From the NCBI RefSeq assembly GCF_026240905.1, contig NZ_JAPEVI010000002.1, forward strand, positions 186,001-250,000: a DNA stretch of 64,000 bases. Reading direction: 5' to 3'. Each line of letters starts with the position of its first letter. The first letter of the stretch is position 1. Both the position numbers and the translations under genes were made by a program. The notes under the pieces were generated by a model that made no database searches, was not told where the DNA came from, and saw only the letters and a list, made by a program, of their open reading frames with translations. Origin of the DNA: Roseibium salinum. Its GTDB lineage: Bacteria; Pseudomonadota; Alphaproteobacteria; Rhizobiales; Stappiaceae. Positions 1 through 8,156 of the stretch are shown here, piece by piece.

Positions 1-2
1 CC

Positions 3-191
3 GGCTGGACGCTGGTGCAGGAGGCCTTTGAATCCTATCCGCACTGCATGGTCATCGCCGTTTCCGGCCATTTGCCGGCGAAAGATCCGGTCGCAGGACG
101 GTTCCGCGACCGGTTCGCCAAGTTTTCCAAACCGATCAGCGAAGAGGCCCTTGCCGGGCGTCTCGGCGTCACGGCTCCGGAAGTCTCCTGA
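3..191 (+). CDS. C-terminal end of a response-regulator-like protein (partial)
   Basis: The window opens inside a gene. Frame 3 is open from the first base to a TGA at 189-191 and encodes about 62 residues. A hydrophobic strand (MVIAVSG) is followed after some 20 residues by FAKFSKPIS. The lysine-proline step after a beta strand is what the last strand of a receiver (CheY-like) domain looks like, so this may be the end of a receiver domain. The start and most of the protein lie outside the window, so the family call is an inference from one motif. It is followed by about 240 bases without a gene that hold an iron-responsive operator. Confidence 0.5.
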   Translation, partial: GWTLVQEAFESYPHCMVIAVSGHLPAKDPVAGRFRDRFAKFSKPISEEALAGRLGVTAPEVS

Positions 192-328
192 CGGGCTTCT
201 GCGCGGCGGGAACACAGCTCCCGCCAGTCTCCTTGCCTTGCAATCCCGCCGACAGATCCGCGCGCCGAGACCTATGTCGGCGTGCCGCCCATGCGTCACG
301 AACGTGACGCGATCGCCTCAAAATAACT

Positions 329-343
329 TGACTCTTATACTCA
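329..343 (+). promoter_or_regulatory. IRO box (RirA-type iron operator) upstream of exbB/tonB operon
   Basis: TGA-CTCTTATAC-TCA fits the TGA-N9-TCA iron-responsive operator that RirA binds in Rhizobiales. It is preceded by AACT, giving AACTTGACT, which is shared with the sites at 7231-7245 (complement) and 20091-20105. It lies about 87 bases before the first start codon of the TonB-system operon, as expected for iron repression. No rirA gene is in the window, so the regulator is inferred. Confidence 0.72.
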
Positions 344-429
344 GCTTTCGTATCGCACCATCTGGGAAACGGCAACCTGGACGCGAGACCTCGCCCTGGG
401 ACGATGAACAGAAATCGATGGTGGGAACG

Positions 430-861
430 ATGACAAAGAACATGTGGAGGATCGGCATTCTGGCCGGGACGGCCTTGTTCGGCAGTGGATCGCCGCAGGC
501 GGCGGAGCCGGAGCCCGCCGTCAACCTGCAGCTCAACCGCACCGCCGCTTCGGACAACGGCTGTACCCTGACCTTCGTTGCCGCCAATCGCACGGCTGAA
601 GCGCTTTCAAAGGCGGCGTTCGAGTTCGTCCTGTTCGACAAGGACGGCTTGGTCGACAGGATGACCGTCTTCGACTTCGGCTCCCTGCCGGCGGAAAAGA
701 CGGTCGTTCGCCAGTTCGCCCTCGGCGGTATCAACTGCGAGGCTCTCGGGTCGATCCTCGTCAACGGAGCGGCCGGTTGCGGCGGTGAAAGCCGCCAGGA
801 GGCGCTGTGTTCCGCCGCGCTGAAAACCGAGAGCCGGGCAGAGATCCCGTTCAGCAAATAG
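430..861 (+). CDS. Small exported protein of unknown function, first gene of the TonB operon
   Basis: This 143-residue protein is not recognised. It begins with a typical signal peptide (positively charged MTKNMWR, then a hydrophobic stretch ending near PQAA), so it should be periplasmic. The mature part is about 120 residues with four cysteines (GCTLT, NCEAL, GCGG, LCSA) that could form two disulfides. The start at 430 is preferred over 418 because of a GGGA ribosome site and a clean signal peptide; the frame is open further upstream but without coding character. It ends 9 bases before exbB, so it is probably cotranscribed with the TonB system and iron-repressed. A role in haem or siderophore uptake is only implied by position. 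Confidence 0.75.
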   Translation: MTKNMWRIGILAGTALFGSGSPQAAEPEPAVNLQLNRTAASDNGCTLTFVAANRTAEALSKAAFEFVLFDKDGLVDRMTVFDFGSLPAEKTVVRQFALGGINCEALGSILVNGAAGCGGESRQEALCSAALKTESRAEIPFSK

Positions 862-870
862 GAGGCTGCC

Positions 871-1566
871 ATGCCGTTTCTGGAGTTGCTTCAACCGGTC
901 ACGGGACTGCTTGAACTTGGCGGGCCGGTTGTCGCATTGATTGCCGTTCTGTCCATCGTCGCGCTTGCCGTCACGCTGTTGAAACTCTACCAGTTCGCGC
1001 GGGAAAGGGTCGGGCGCACCGGGAGTGCCGAACGGGCCGTGGCGCTGTGGAAATCCGGCCGGCGCCAGGATGCCGTTCACTTCCTGGCACACCCGGTGAG
1101 CGCCGCCGAGGAAGCGGCCGTGACGGCCATGCACCTGTCGCGCGAGGAAATCGCCAGGAACGAGATCGAGGACGAGGTCCAGCGCATCGCAACGCTGCGG
1201 CTCCACCGGCTGCAATCGGGTTTCCGTCTGCTCGACGCCGTTTCCCAGGTGGCTCCGCTGCTTGGTCTGTTCGGCACCGTGCTGGGCATGATTACCGCCT
1301 TTCAGGAACTGCAGAACGCAGGCAATGCGGTCGACCCGTCCGCCCTTGCGGGCGGGATCTGGGTGGCCCTTCTGACCACGGCGGCCGGACTTGGTGTCGC
1401 CATGCCGGTTTCCCTGGTGCTGACCTTTTTCGAGGCCCGGACGGAAGACGAGCGGATTGCGATCGAGACACTGACGGTCGCCGTATTGTCGAATGTTTCC
1501 GGGACAACGGACATGGCGGCGGTGTCGCCGCTGCCGGTGGTCGGACGAGCCTCCCATGCACATTGA
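871..1566 (+). CDS. exbB: Biopolymer transport protein ExbB (MotA/TolQ/ExbB proton channel)
   Basis: A 231-residue inner-membrane protein of the MotA/TolQ/ExbB family. With ExbD it forms the proton channel that drives TonB. Three membrane segments are visible: residues about 15-35, 125-150 (VAPLLGLFGTVLGMITAF, the conserved channel helix) and 165-190 (ALLTTAAGLGVAMPVSL). The order and the LGLFGTVLG core are those of the family. A strong GGAGG precedes the ATG. It overlaps the next gene by 11 bases. It lacks the long periplasmic N-terminal extension found in some alphaproteobacterial ExbB proteins. Confidence 0.95.
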   Translation: MPFLELLQPVTGLLELGGPVVALIAVLSIVALAVTLLKLYQFARERVGRTGSAERAVALWKSGRRQDAVHFLAHPVSAAEEAAVTAMHLSREEIARNEIEDEVQRIATLRLHRLQSGFRLLDAVSQVAPLLGLFGTVLGMITAFQELQNAGNAVDPSALAGGIWVALLTTAAGLGVAMPVSLVLTFFEARTEDERIAIETLTVAVLSNVSGTTDMAAVSPLPVVGRASHAH

Positions 1567-1936
1567 CTATCGTCCGGCCAGGCGGCGGCGCCTGTCCATG
1601 ACGTCGCTGATCGACATCATCTTCCTGCTGCTGCTGTTTTTCATGCTGAGCTCCACGTTCACCCGGTTCGGCGAGGTGGAGTTCGGCAACACGGCACGGG
1701 GCGGCGCCGGAGGGCCCGCGCCCGATGTCCTGATTGTCCTGGAAGAAGAAAACTGGACCATCAACGGCATCGCCTCCGATCCGGCCGGAGCCGCCCGAGT
1801 GCTGGCGGGCTTTGCGAAAAAAGGCGCGACAAGCGCCCTGATCCTTCCCCGTGAAGGCGCGAGCACGCAGACGCTGGTCGAGGCGGTCGGGCGCGTGCGC
1901 CGGATCGACGGATTCACAGTTTCGATTGCCAGGTGA
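1556..1936 (+). CDS. exbD: Biopolymer transport protein ExbD (first copy)
   Basis: About 126 residues with the ExbD/TolR plan: a basic cytoplasmic start (RPARRRRLSM), one membrane helix (TSLIDIIFLLLLFFMLSS) containing the conserved channel aspartate in LID, and a periplasmic domain. The ATG at 1556 overlaps the end of exbB and is preferred to a GTG/ATG further upstream in frame because the protein then starts directly before the conserved basic segment. It is one of two adjacent exbD genes, a common arrangement that gives two different ExbD subunits for one ExbB. Confidence 0.92.
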   Translation: MHIDYRPARRRRLSMTSLIDIIFLLLLFFMLSSTFTRFGEVEFGNTARGGAGGPAPDVLIVLEEENWTINGIASDPAGAARVLAGFAKKGATSALILPREGASTQTLVEAVGRVRRIDGFTVSIAR

Positions 1937-2337
1937 ATTCCATGAGGAAGCTTCAACGCCCCGCCGCGCCGCGAAAGGCCGAGAACACGATCTCGCTGAT
2001 CAACATCGTGTTCCTGATGCTGATCTTCTTTCTGGTCGCCGGACAACTGGCACCGCCTGTCGATCCTGCCGTCTCGCTTCCGGCATCGGCCGACGCCGAT
2101 CCCGTTGCTCCGCCCGACGCATTGTATATTCGTGCGGACGGCTCGCTCCTTTACCGCGGCAAGCCCGTGAGCGTGGATGTCTTTCTTGCCGGCAGGCCGC
2201 AAGAAGGTGGCGACGCGCCGGTTCTTGTCGCCGCAGACCGGGCCTTGCCGGCACGGCAGCTGGTCGAGATCGTCGACAGACTCTATGGGGCCGGGGCAGC
2301 GAACGTGAGAGTGGTCACCGCGAGGCAGGCGTCATGA
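1933..2337 (+). CDS. exbD: Biopolymer transport protein ExbD (second copy)
   Basis: A second ExbD/TolR protein of 134 residues. The helix NTISLINIVFLMLIFFLVAG carries an asparagine (LIN) where the first copy has the proton-relay aspartate (LID). If alignment confirms this, the subunit may not conduct protons itself. The start is GTG at 1933, overlapping the previous stop; an ATG at 1942 is an alternative. It is coupled to tonB by an ATGA overlap at 2334-2337. Confidence 0.88.
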   Translation: MNSMRKLQRPAAPRKAENTISLINIVFLMLIFFLVAGQLAPPVDPAVSLPASADADPVAPPDALYIRADGSLLYRGKPVSVDVFLAGRPQEGGDAPVLVAADRALPARQLVEIVDRLYGAGAANVRVVTARQAS

Positions 2338-3239
2338 TCTTTCGGACGCGGCACTGGCTGATCGCGGGCGTTCTGTCGCTCGGCGCCCATTACGGAGGAG
2401 CGGCCGTTTCGCTCCAGGCACCGCCCGCCATTGAAATCGCCGGCGGCAGCCCAGCGCCGGCGACAACGCTCGGCCAGGCATTCTCCACCACCGTCACGGC
2501 GGGATCTCCTACCGGGCAGGTTGTTGCCGAGACCGAAGTTGCCGAGACGGCCGAACCCGTTCAGCCGGAGACGGTGATACCGGTGGAGACATCACAGGAA
2601 ACGGCTGCAGCGCCTGCCGAACAGGCTGAGCCGGTGAAACCGGCGCCAACCGAAACCAAAGCCGTGACCGCTTCCGTCGAGCCTCAAAGGGCCGAGACGG
2701 TGGAAGCGCTGACGCCGGAAGCGCTCGTCTCCGAAGAGGCGGCCGAGCCGGTCGAAGCAGCGAAACCGGTCGACACCGTCATCGCGGAGGCGGTCGGCGT
2801 TCCGCCCACGAAGCCAGACATCCCCAAACGAACCGCGCCGGAACCGAGACGGGTCAAAAACTCCAAAACGAGCAAAGGCGAGGAGGGTCGCGCCCGGCGA
2901 ACCGCGCAGGAAGGCGGAAGCACGGACACGGGCCGCAGCCGGCAAGCCGGGAACGCAGCCGTGTCGAATTATCCGGGGAAGGTTGCCAGCAAGCTCCGGC
3001 GCTCCGTGCGTTATCCCGCAAGTGCCAAGCGCAGGAATATCACCGGCGTCGTCGAAGTCGCCTTCGTCGTCAACAGCTCAGGCAGCGTAGGCAGCATTCG
3101 CGTGGTGCAAAGCTCCGGGCATGCCGAACTCGACAAGGCGGCCCTCGACACCGTGCGGCGGGCAGCGCCCTTTCCGCAAATCCCCGCAGGCGCCGGCCGC
3201 ACGAGCTGGCCTTTCTCCGTTCCGTTATCGTTCAAGTAG
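2334..3239 (+). CDS. tonB: TonB energy-transducing protein
   Basis: A 301-residue TonB. There is an N-terminal anchor (about residues 8-30), a long Glu/Pro/Ala/Thr-rich periplasm-spanning region (about 45-215, rich in repeated ETAEPV/PVE blocks) and a C-terminal TonB domain (about 215-301) with VRYPASAKRRNITGVVEVAF and SSGHAELDKAALDTVRRAAPFP, both diagnostic. The frame is open far upstream, but the ATG at 2334 overlaps the exbD stop (ATGA) and starts directly at the membrane anchor. It couples ExbBD to the outer-membrane receptor encoded near 18-20 kb. It converges on fhuB with only 11 bases between stops. Confidence 0.95.
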   Translation: MIFRTRHWLIAGVLSLGAHYGGAAVSLQAPPAIEIAGGSPAPATTLGQAFSTTVTAGSPTGQVVAETEVAETAEPVQPETVIPVETSQETAAAPAEQAEPVKPAPTETKAVTASVEPQRAETVEALTPEALVSEEAAEPVEAAKPVDTVIAEAVGVPPTKPDIPKRTAPEPRRVKNSKTSKGEEGRARRTAQEGGSTDTGRSRQAGNAAVSNYPGKVASKLRRSVRYPASAKRRNITGVVEVAFVVNSSGSVGSIRVVQSSGHAELDKAALDTVRRAAPFPQIPAGAGRTSWPFSVPLSFK

Positions 3240-3250
3240 CAGAGTAATAC

Positions 3251-5248
3251 TCAAGCCGCCTTGCCCTGCCGTTTCAGCAGAAAGATGACCAGCACCGGAC
3301 CGCCGATCAGGGTGGCGACGATGCCGGCCGGCAGTTGCCACGGGAACCAGGCGATGCGGCCGAAATAGTCGGCAATCGTCATGACCAGCGCGCCGAGCGT
3401 GGCCGCACCCAGGATTTGCGGCAGCGTGCCGACGAGCCCGGCGCGGCGGGCCAGATGCGGCGCCATCAACCCAACGAAGCTGAGGGGGCCAATGGCCAGG
3501 GTCGCAACGGCCGTCAGGGTGCAGGTGAAGACGAGCATCGACAGCCGTACCAGGCGGACGTTGACGCCGGTTGCACGGGCCGAAACGTCACCGAGGGTCA
3601 ACAGCGTCAGAGAACGGGTGAAGAGCGGTGCCGCGCAAAGCGCAAGTGCGGCGATCGCGCTTAACGTCCACGCCGTCCGCCAGTCCGACAGATAGGTGGA
3701 GCCGGTCATCCATTGCAGCAGCAGCCGGGCGCGCGGATCACCGGTGGCGATGATGGCGGCGAGAACCGCTGTCAGCAGGGCGCCGACCGCAACGCCGGAA
3801 TAGAGCAGCCGCTCGCCACTGCCTCCGCTTCGCCGTTCCAGCGTCATCAGAACCACAAAGACGGCAAGCGCGCCGGCGGTCGCGCAGAACGCCTGGAAGG
3901 CAAAGCCGGGCGCTTCGGCGATGAACAGTGCCGCCAGCACGCCGAAGGCCGCGCCGGAGCTGATGCCGAGCACTTCCGGGCTTGCGATAGGGTTCGCGGT
4001 GAGGCGTTGCAGAAACACGCCCGCGATCGCCAGCATGATGCCCCCGGAGATGGCAACCAGCGTGCGCGGCAGGCGCCAGGGAAGCAGCAGTTCCAGATCC
4101 GGCAGCGGTACGAACACCAAAGCGCCCTCGGTGTTGCGGCCAAGAAGGACGGAGAACACGGCGACGGCACCCGTCAAGACGATGATGCCGCCCAGGAGCT
4201 TTGCCGGAGATCTTGCCCGGTGCAGCGGCGCCACGGAGTTGGCGGCAAGGGAGGACGCGGCCGCCGGAAGGCGGCGCACCAGGACGAGAAGCAGCGGCGC
4301 GCCCAGGACGGCGGTGACGGCTCCGGTGGGCACAAACACCCCTGTCCAGGTTTCCGCAAGTTGCAGAAGCTGATCGGTGAGGGTCAGAAGCAGGGCGCCC
4401 GTGACCGGTGCCAGCACGAGCCGCTGGTGGAACCGCCGTGCCCCCAGCAGCCGGGCCATTGCCGGGGCTGCCAGCCCCAGAAACCCGATGACGCCAACAG
4501 TGCTGGCGACAAAGGCCGTCAGGGCGGCGGCAAGGCCGAGACCGGCCGTGCGGACAAGCGCGATACGGACCCCGAGCCCCTTCGCCGCCTCGTCAAGCTG
4601 CAGAAGTTCCAGCGGCCGCATCAGCAATAGGACAAGAACCGAACAGGCGAGAATACGCGGCACAAGCGCCAGCACCGGACGCCAATCCTGCTGGACCAGC
4701 GATCCGGCGCCCCAGATGAAAAGGCCTTCCAGATAATGGTCGTGCGTCAGCGCAAGGATGGTGACGCAGGCATTTGCATAAAGGCCGATCATCAGTCCGG
4801 CGAGCATGACGACCAGCGGAGAAAACCCGAACCGCCACGCAATCGAAAAGACGCAAAGCATGGCCGCGAGACCGCCGGACAGGGTAACCACGTCCCGGCT
4901 CCAGCCAAGCAGAACCGGAAAGAAGGCAAGCGCAACGGCAAGGGCAAGCTGGGCGCCCGCCTCAATGCCGACCGTCGTCGGCGATGCCAGCGGATTGCGC
5001 AGAACCTGTTGCAGAAGAGCGCCGGCAAGTCCGAGCGCCGCTCCCGCCACCAGGGAAATCGCCAGGCGCGGCAGCTGGCTGTAATAGAACAGAACGGCGG
5101 TCTGATCGGCGGGATCGGGCGCGGTAAAGGCTGCTTCCCAACCAAGCCCGGCGGCGGTGGGACCGAGGTTGACTGCGATGGCAAGAATTGCGGCCATGGC
5201 GCCGAGCACAAGCCAGGCGGCCGGCGGCAGCCCTTTCCGGTCATGCAT
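3251..5248 (-). CDS. fhuB: Fused iron-siderophore ABC permease (FhuB type)
   Basis: About 665 residues, the size of FhuB, with two FecCD permease domains in tandem (about 10-335 and 345-660). Each shows family motifs such as GAALGLAGALLQQVLRNPLASP in the first half and GVFLQRLTANPIASPEVLGISSGA in the second. These are the inner-membrane channel of a hydroxamate siderophore importer. The start at 5248 overlaps the fhuD stop by 8 bases; an ATG at 5281 would lie inside fhuD. It is the last gene of the fhuC-fhuD-fhuB unit. Energy comes from FhuC and the substrate from FhuD. Confidence 0.93.
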   Translation of the reverse strand: MHDRKGLPPAAWLVLGAMAAILAIAVNLGPTAAGLGWEAAFTAPDPADQTAVLFYYSQLPRLAISLVAGAALGLAGALLQQVLRNPLASPTTVGIEAGAQLALAVALAFFPVLLGWSRDVVTLSGGLAAMLCVFSIAWRFGFSPLVVMLAGLMIGLYANACVTILALTHDHYLEGLFIWGAGSLVQQDWRPVLALVPRILACSVLVLLLMRPLELLQLDEAAKGLGVRIALVRTAGLGLAAALTAFVASTVGVIGFLGLAAPAMARLLGARRFHQRLVLAPVTGALLLTLTDQLLQLAETWTGVFVPTGAVTAVLGAPLLLVLVRRLPAAASSLAANSVAPLHRARSPAKLLGGIIVLTGAVAVFSVLLGRNTEGALVFVPLPDLELLLPWRLPRTLVAISGGIMLAIAGVFLQRLTANPIASPEVLGISSGAAFGVLAALFIAEAPGFAFQAFCATAGALAVFVVLMTLERRSGGSGERLLYSGVAVGALLTAVLAAIIATGDPRARLLLQWMTGSTYLSDWRTAWTLSAIAALALCAAPLFTRSLTLLTLGDVSARATGVNVRLVRLSMLVFTCTLTAVATLAIGPLSFVGLMAPHLARRAGLVGTLPQILGAATLGALVMTIADYFGRIAWFPWQLPAGIVATLIGGPVLVIFLLKRQGKAA

Positions 5249-6137
5249 CACGGTGGCCGATCTCTCCCAGGAGGCGCGCAAATCGGGTCATCGCCGGCAG
5301 CATACCGAACATGAAAACGGTCTCCATGCGCGCGATGCGCCCCGAGCGGACGAAGGCCAGGCTCTGCCAGAGCGGGCTGCCCTCCAGCCGCGGAAAGACG
5401 TCAGGCGGCACCGGCTCCACGTAAAAGAGCCGCGTCCCCGGATCCGACGGCAGTCTTTCATAACCGATCGTGGCAAAGCCCCAGCTGTTGGTGGTCTGCG
5501 TCCAGCCGTTGCGCAGCCCCAGCAGATCGAGCACGTCATGAAAGTTTCCGCCGGGGCCAAACACGCGGACATGGCGGGCATCGAGGAAAGAAATGAAGAC
5601 CAGCGGATGGTCCCGAAGCGAAGCCGTGTCGCGCCTGGCCTTGCGGAAAATCTCCTTCGAGCGGCCGATCAGCGCCTCCGCCGCCTCCCGCCGGCCGGTA
5701 ACCTCGCCAAGGCGCCGGGTGGCCGCAAGGATGTGCGGGTAGGGAGAGCCGCCGACATCGTGGATGGCGAAACTGGTCACCGGCGCTATGCGCTCCAACT
5801 GGCTGCGAACTCCCTCCAGGAACGGCGTGGAGACGATGAGATCGGGTTTCAACTGGGCGAGGAGGTCCATGTTCACCTCCGTATTGGCGCCGATATTGGC
5901 CACACCACCAGGCAGCGGCGGCTCAACGCACCAGGTATCCCACTCATCGGCACTGACGAGACCGACCGGCGGCAGGCCGATTTCGATCAGCGTTTCCGCC
6001 AGGCCGTAGTCGAGCGACACAATGCGCTGCGGGAAGGCAGCGGCGCGCGCCAGCGACGGCGCCGCGAGACCGGCCACTCCCGCCAGGGTGCCGGCGGTGA
6101 AAGCGCGGCGGCTGAGCTCTCTAGGGTGTGGACCCAT
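5241..6137 (-). CDS. fhuD: Periplasmic iron-siderophore binding protein (FhuD-like)
   Basis: About 298 residues. A twin-arginine-type export signal (SRRAFTAG and a hydrophobic run to about residue 32) is followed by a type III periplasmic binding fold (PQRIVSLDYGLAETLIEIG, LAQLKPDLIVST). The ATG used here lies inside the terminal repeat of the element at 6125-6386, so the first five residues (MGPHP) come from the element. The frame also stays open through the whole element to 6371, which would add 78 residues before the signal and is unlikely. The ancestral start was probably ATG at 6397, inside fhuC (see findings). The ribosome site before 6137 is poor, so expression may be lowered. Confidence 0.85.
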   Translation of the reverse strand: MGPHPRELSRRAFTAGTLAGVAGLAAPSLARAAAFPQRIVSLDYGLAETLIEIGLPPVGLVSADEWDTWCVEPPLPGGVANIGANTEVNMDLLAQLKPDLIVSTPFLEGVRSQLERIAPVTSFAIHDVGGSPYPHILAATRRLGEVTGRREAAEALIGRSKEIFRKARRDTASLRDHPLVFISFLDARHVRVFGPGGNFHDVLDLLGLRNGWTQTTNSWGFATIGYERLPSDPGTRLFYVEPVPPDVFPRLEGSPLWQSLAFVRSGRIARMETVFMFGMLPAMTRFARLLGEIGHRDA

Positions 6138-6386
6138 AAATGAGGATGAAATGGTTTGAGGCGGATTGCGCGTCCTCAAGAAGCGGAAGCGCAGGAAATG
6201 TGGTTCATTTTCAAGCCTTTCGCGACGTAGAGGAGGCGCAATCCGGTCAAATCCGAAGGACATGAAAATGGCTTCACCCCGCTTCGTCAGCGCGCTTGAC
6301 CGGGCATACAGCCCGCTCTGCGCACCCTTCCTAACGGTGTTTCGCCATTTTTCATGCCATTTCGTCATCATTTATGAGCCCGCACC
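6125..6386. mobile_element. 262-bp MITE-like element inserted between fhuC and fhuD
   Basis: The two ends are inverted repeats of about 29 bases with few mismatches: left GGTGTGGACCCATAAATGA, right (complement) GGTGCGGGCTCATAAATGA. Both are flanked by CTAG (6121-6124 and 6387-6390), a plausible 4-base target duplication of the IS5-group kind. A second, internal pair of inverted repeats (around GCGGATTGCGCGTCCTC near 6161 and GAGGAGGCGCAATCCGGTC near 6230) gives a nested hairpin. No transposase is encoded, so this is a non-autonomous derivative. It separates fhuC from fhuD and provides the present fhuD start codon. Confidence 0.78.
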
Positions 6387-7166
6387 CTAGACGACATAGG
6401 AGATCGGCGCCTGCGTGTCCGGATGTTTGAAGATGCCCATCGGAATGCCGTAGATCGCTTCCAGGTGCTCCGGATTCATGAGGTCGCCGGAGGGTTCGCG
6501 TGCAATCAGGCGGCCTCCGGCAAGAGCGACGACATCGTCGCAAAAGCGGGCGGCCACATTGACGTCATGCAGGACGACGATCACGGTCTTGCCGTCCTGG
6601 TCGGCGCAGTCGCGGATCAGCGTCATCACCTCGATCTGTTTGGCGATGTCCAGCGCCGAGATCGGTTCGTCCAGGAGCAGAAAGTCACTGTCCTGCGCGA
6701 TCAGCATCGCCACCATGGCCCGCTGGCGCTCACCGCCGGAGAGTGTCCTGACGACCCGGCTGGAGAAGTCCTCAAGGCCGGTCCGCGACAGTGCCCGGTC
6801 GACCGTTTTCCTGTCATGATCCGTAAATCGGCCGAGCGCCCCGTGCCACGGATAGCGGCCGAGGGCGACCAGTTCGCGCACCGTCAGCTCGTCGGTATCC
6901 GGCGGCTGTTGCGGCATGAAGGCGACCCGGCGCGCGAAAGCACGGTCGGCCAAGCGGTCCAGCGGAGCACCGTCGAACAGGACACGCCCGCCGCTCGGCC
7001 GCATCTGGCGGGCAAGCAACTTCAAAAGCGTCGATTTGCCCGAACCGTTATGCCCGAGAAGCCCCGTGATCCGGCCCTTGCGGAAGCCAAGATCGAGCGG
7101 ATGGAGCAGGACCTTGCCGTCGATCGCGAGGCTGACATTGTCTAGTTGGAAGGCTTGGTCGGACAT
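6387..7166 (-). CDS. fhuC: Iron-siderophore ABC transporter ATPase (FhuC-like)
   Basis: About 259 residues with all ABC ATPase motifs: Walker A GHNGSGKST, Q-loop region FMPQQ, signature LSGGERQRA, Walker B FLLLDEP and the switch histidine (VLHDVN). The start at 7166 (MSDQAFQLD) is chosen; an ATG at 7178 would add four residues. It powers the FhuB permease. The stop TAG is part of the CTAG duplicated by the element downstream. An IRO box lies 65-80 bases upstream of the start, so fhuC-fhuD-fhuB should be iron-repressed separately from the genes further upstream. Confidence 0.93.
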   Translation of the reverse strand: MSDQAFQLDNVSLAIDGKVLLHPLDLGFRKGRITGLLGHNGSGKSTLLKLLARQMRPSGGRVLFDGAPLDRLADRAFARRVAFMPQQPPDTDELTVRELVALGRYPWHGALGRFTDHDRKTVDRALSRTGLEDFSSRVVRTLSGGERQRAMVAMLIAQDSDFLLLDEPISALDIAKQIEVMTLIRDCADQDGKTVIVVLHDVNVAARFCDDVVALAGGRLIAREPSGDLMNPEHLEAIYGIPMGIFKHPDTQAPISYVV

Positions 7167-7230
7167 GGCTGGAAACACGTGTGGCCGCTGATTGTATGTG
7201 TTCGAAACATCCGCCGCAGTTGTATAATCC

Positions 7231-7245
7231 TGAATATGAGAGTCA
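7231..7245 (-). promoter_or_regulatory. IRO box upstream of fhuC
   Basis: On the minus strand the site reads TGA-CTCTCATAT-TCA, again TGA-N9-TCA, and is preceded by AACT exactly as at the site before the exb/tonB operon. It lies in the short gap between the esterase stop (7248) and the fhuC start, giving the transporter genes their own iron-controlled promoter. Confidence 0.72.
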
Positions 7246-7247
7246 AG

Positions 7248-8156
7248 TTAAGTTTCACATAAATACCCCAGCGGCCTGACGGCGAAGGCAATCTGAACGG
7301 CACGGCCGACCGCGGCCGGAAGCACGGACATATGGGTTTCATATGCGAACGTCTCGTAATGCGTGCGGATGGAAACCTCCTCCAGGGCCGCCAGTTCAGC
7401 CGACAGTTCGCGGGCATGGCCGATGGTGCGGGTTTTCTTTTTCTCCTCCAGCCGCGACCCGGCATCCTCCGCCTGCCGCTGGAAGGGAGCAAGATCGTCG
7501 CCCTCGTATTCGCCGGCGGAGAAATGCAGGAACGTGTCGAGGCGTTGGGGAAGGGCAGCAAGAAACCGGTCGCGATACTGGAGGATCAGACCGTCGTCCC
7601 AGAAGATCGCCGGGCTGGCGGCAATCCAGTTCCGGAACGCATGCGGCCGGGTGAAGAAGGCGAAGAGGGCAAATAGCCCGCCAAAGGAGTGGCCGAAAAG
7701 GCTCTGGCGCGCCGGATCGATCCGGGCGAGGGAATGCACGAAGGGTTTGACGTCCGCTTCGATGAAGCCAAGAAATTCCTCTCCGCCGCCGGTCTTCACA
7801 TCCGGCCCGTCCGCAAAGAACGGCGGATAGGTCTTGCCGGGCAGGGGGCTGAGATCCCAGGACCTGCGGAGAGGGTCGTAGGGGTCATCGGTCGGATAAC
7901 CGATGGCGACAATAACGCCGGGCGCGACATTGGTTCCTGTCGGATAACCCGCCTGAGCCCTCATGGCTTCGACGGCCGTGCCGATCACCGCATTGCCGTC
8001 GGTCAGGTAGAGCACGGGCCAGCCCTCCGCGGGAGGCTCGCCGGCCGGAATATGGACGAAAACGCGGTAAGTCTGGCCGTTGCGGGCCGAAACAAGATCG
8101 TAGGCCGCCGTGCCCGGGATCGCGCAGCTGGAGAGTTTCATCCGGGTCATGGTCAA
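7248..8156 (-). CDS. Siderophore esterase-like alpha/beta hydrolase (Fes/IroE family)
   Basis: A 302-residue alpha/beta hydrolase of the esterase D/IroE type. The nucleophile elbow is GHSFGG (near residue 156). DGNAV, near residue 53, is the usual early motif of this family. There is no clear signal peptide, so it should be cytoplasmic. In a siderophore cluster such enzymes cut ester bonds of the imported ferric complex to release iron, which would suit a cyclic ester-linked product of the thioesterase-containing NRPS here. The start overlaps the stop of the upstream PLP enzyme by ATGA. The exact ester substrate is not readable from sequence. Confidence 0.82.
   Translation of the reverse strand: MTMTRMKLSSCAIPGTAAYDLVSARNGQTYRVFVHIPAGEPPAEGWPVLYLTDGNAVIGTAVEAMRAQAGYPTGTNVAPGVIVAIGYPTDDPYDPLRRSWDLSPLPGKTYPPFFADGPDVKTGGGEEFLGFIEADVKPFVHSLARIDPARQSLFGHSFGGLFALFAFFTRPHAFRNWIAASPAIFWDDGLILQYRDRFLAALPQRLDTFLHFSAGEYEGDDLAPFQRQAEDAGSRLEEKKKTRTIGHARELSAELAALEEVSIRTHYETFAYETHMSVLPAAVGRAVQIAFAVRPLGYLCET

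Noticed and set aside
6166..6390. Short plus-strand open frame inside the MITE-like element
   Set aside because: It ends in the terminal repeat, shows no transposase motif and is too short to be more than chance in a non-autonomous element.
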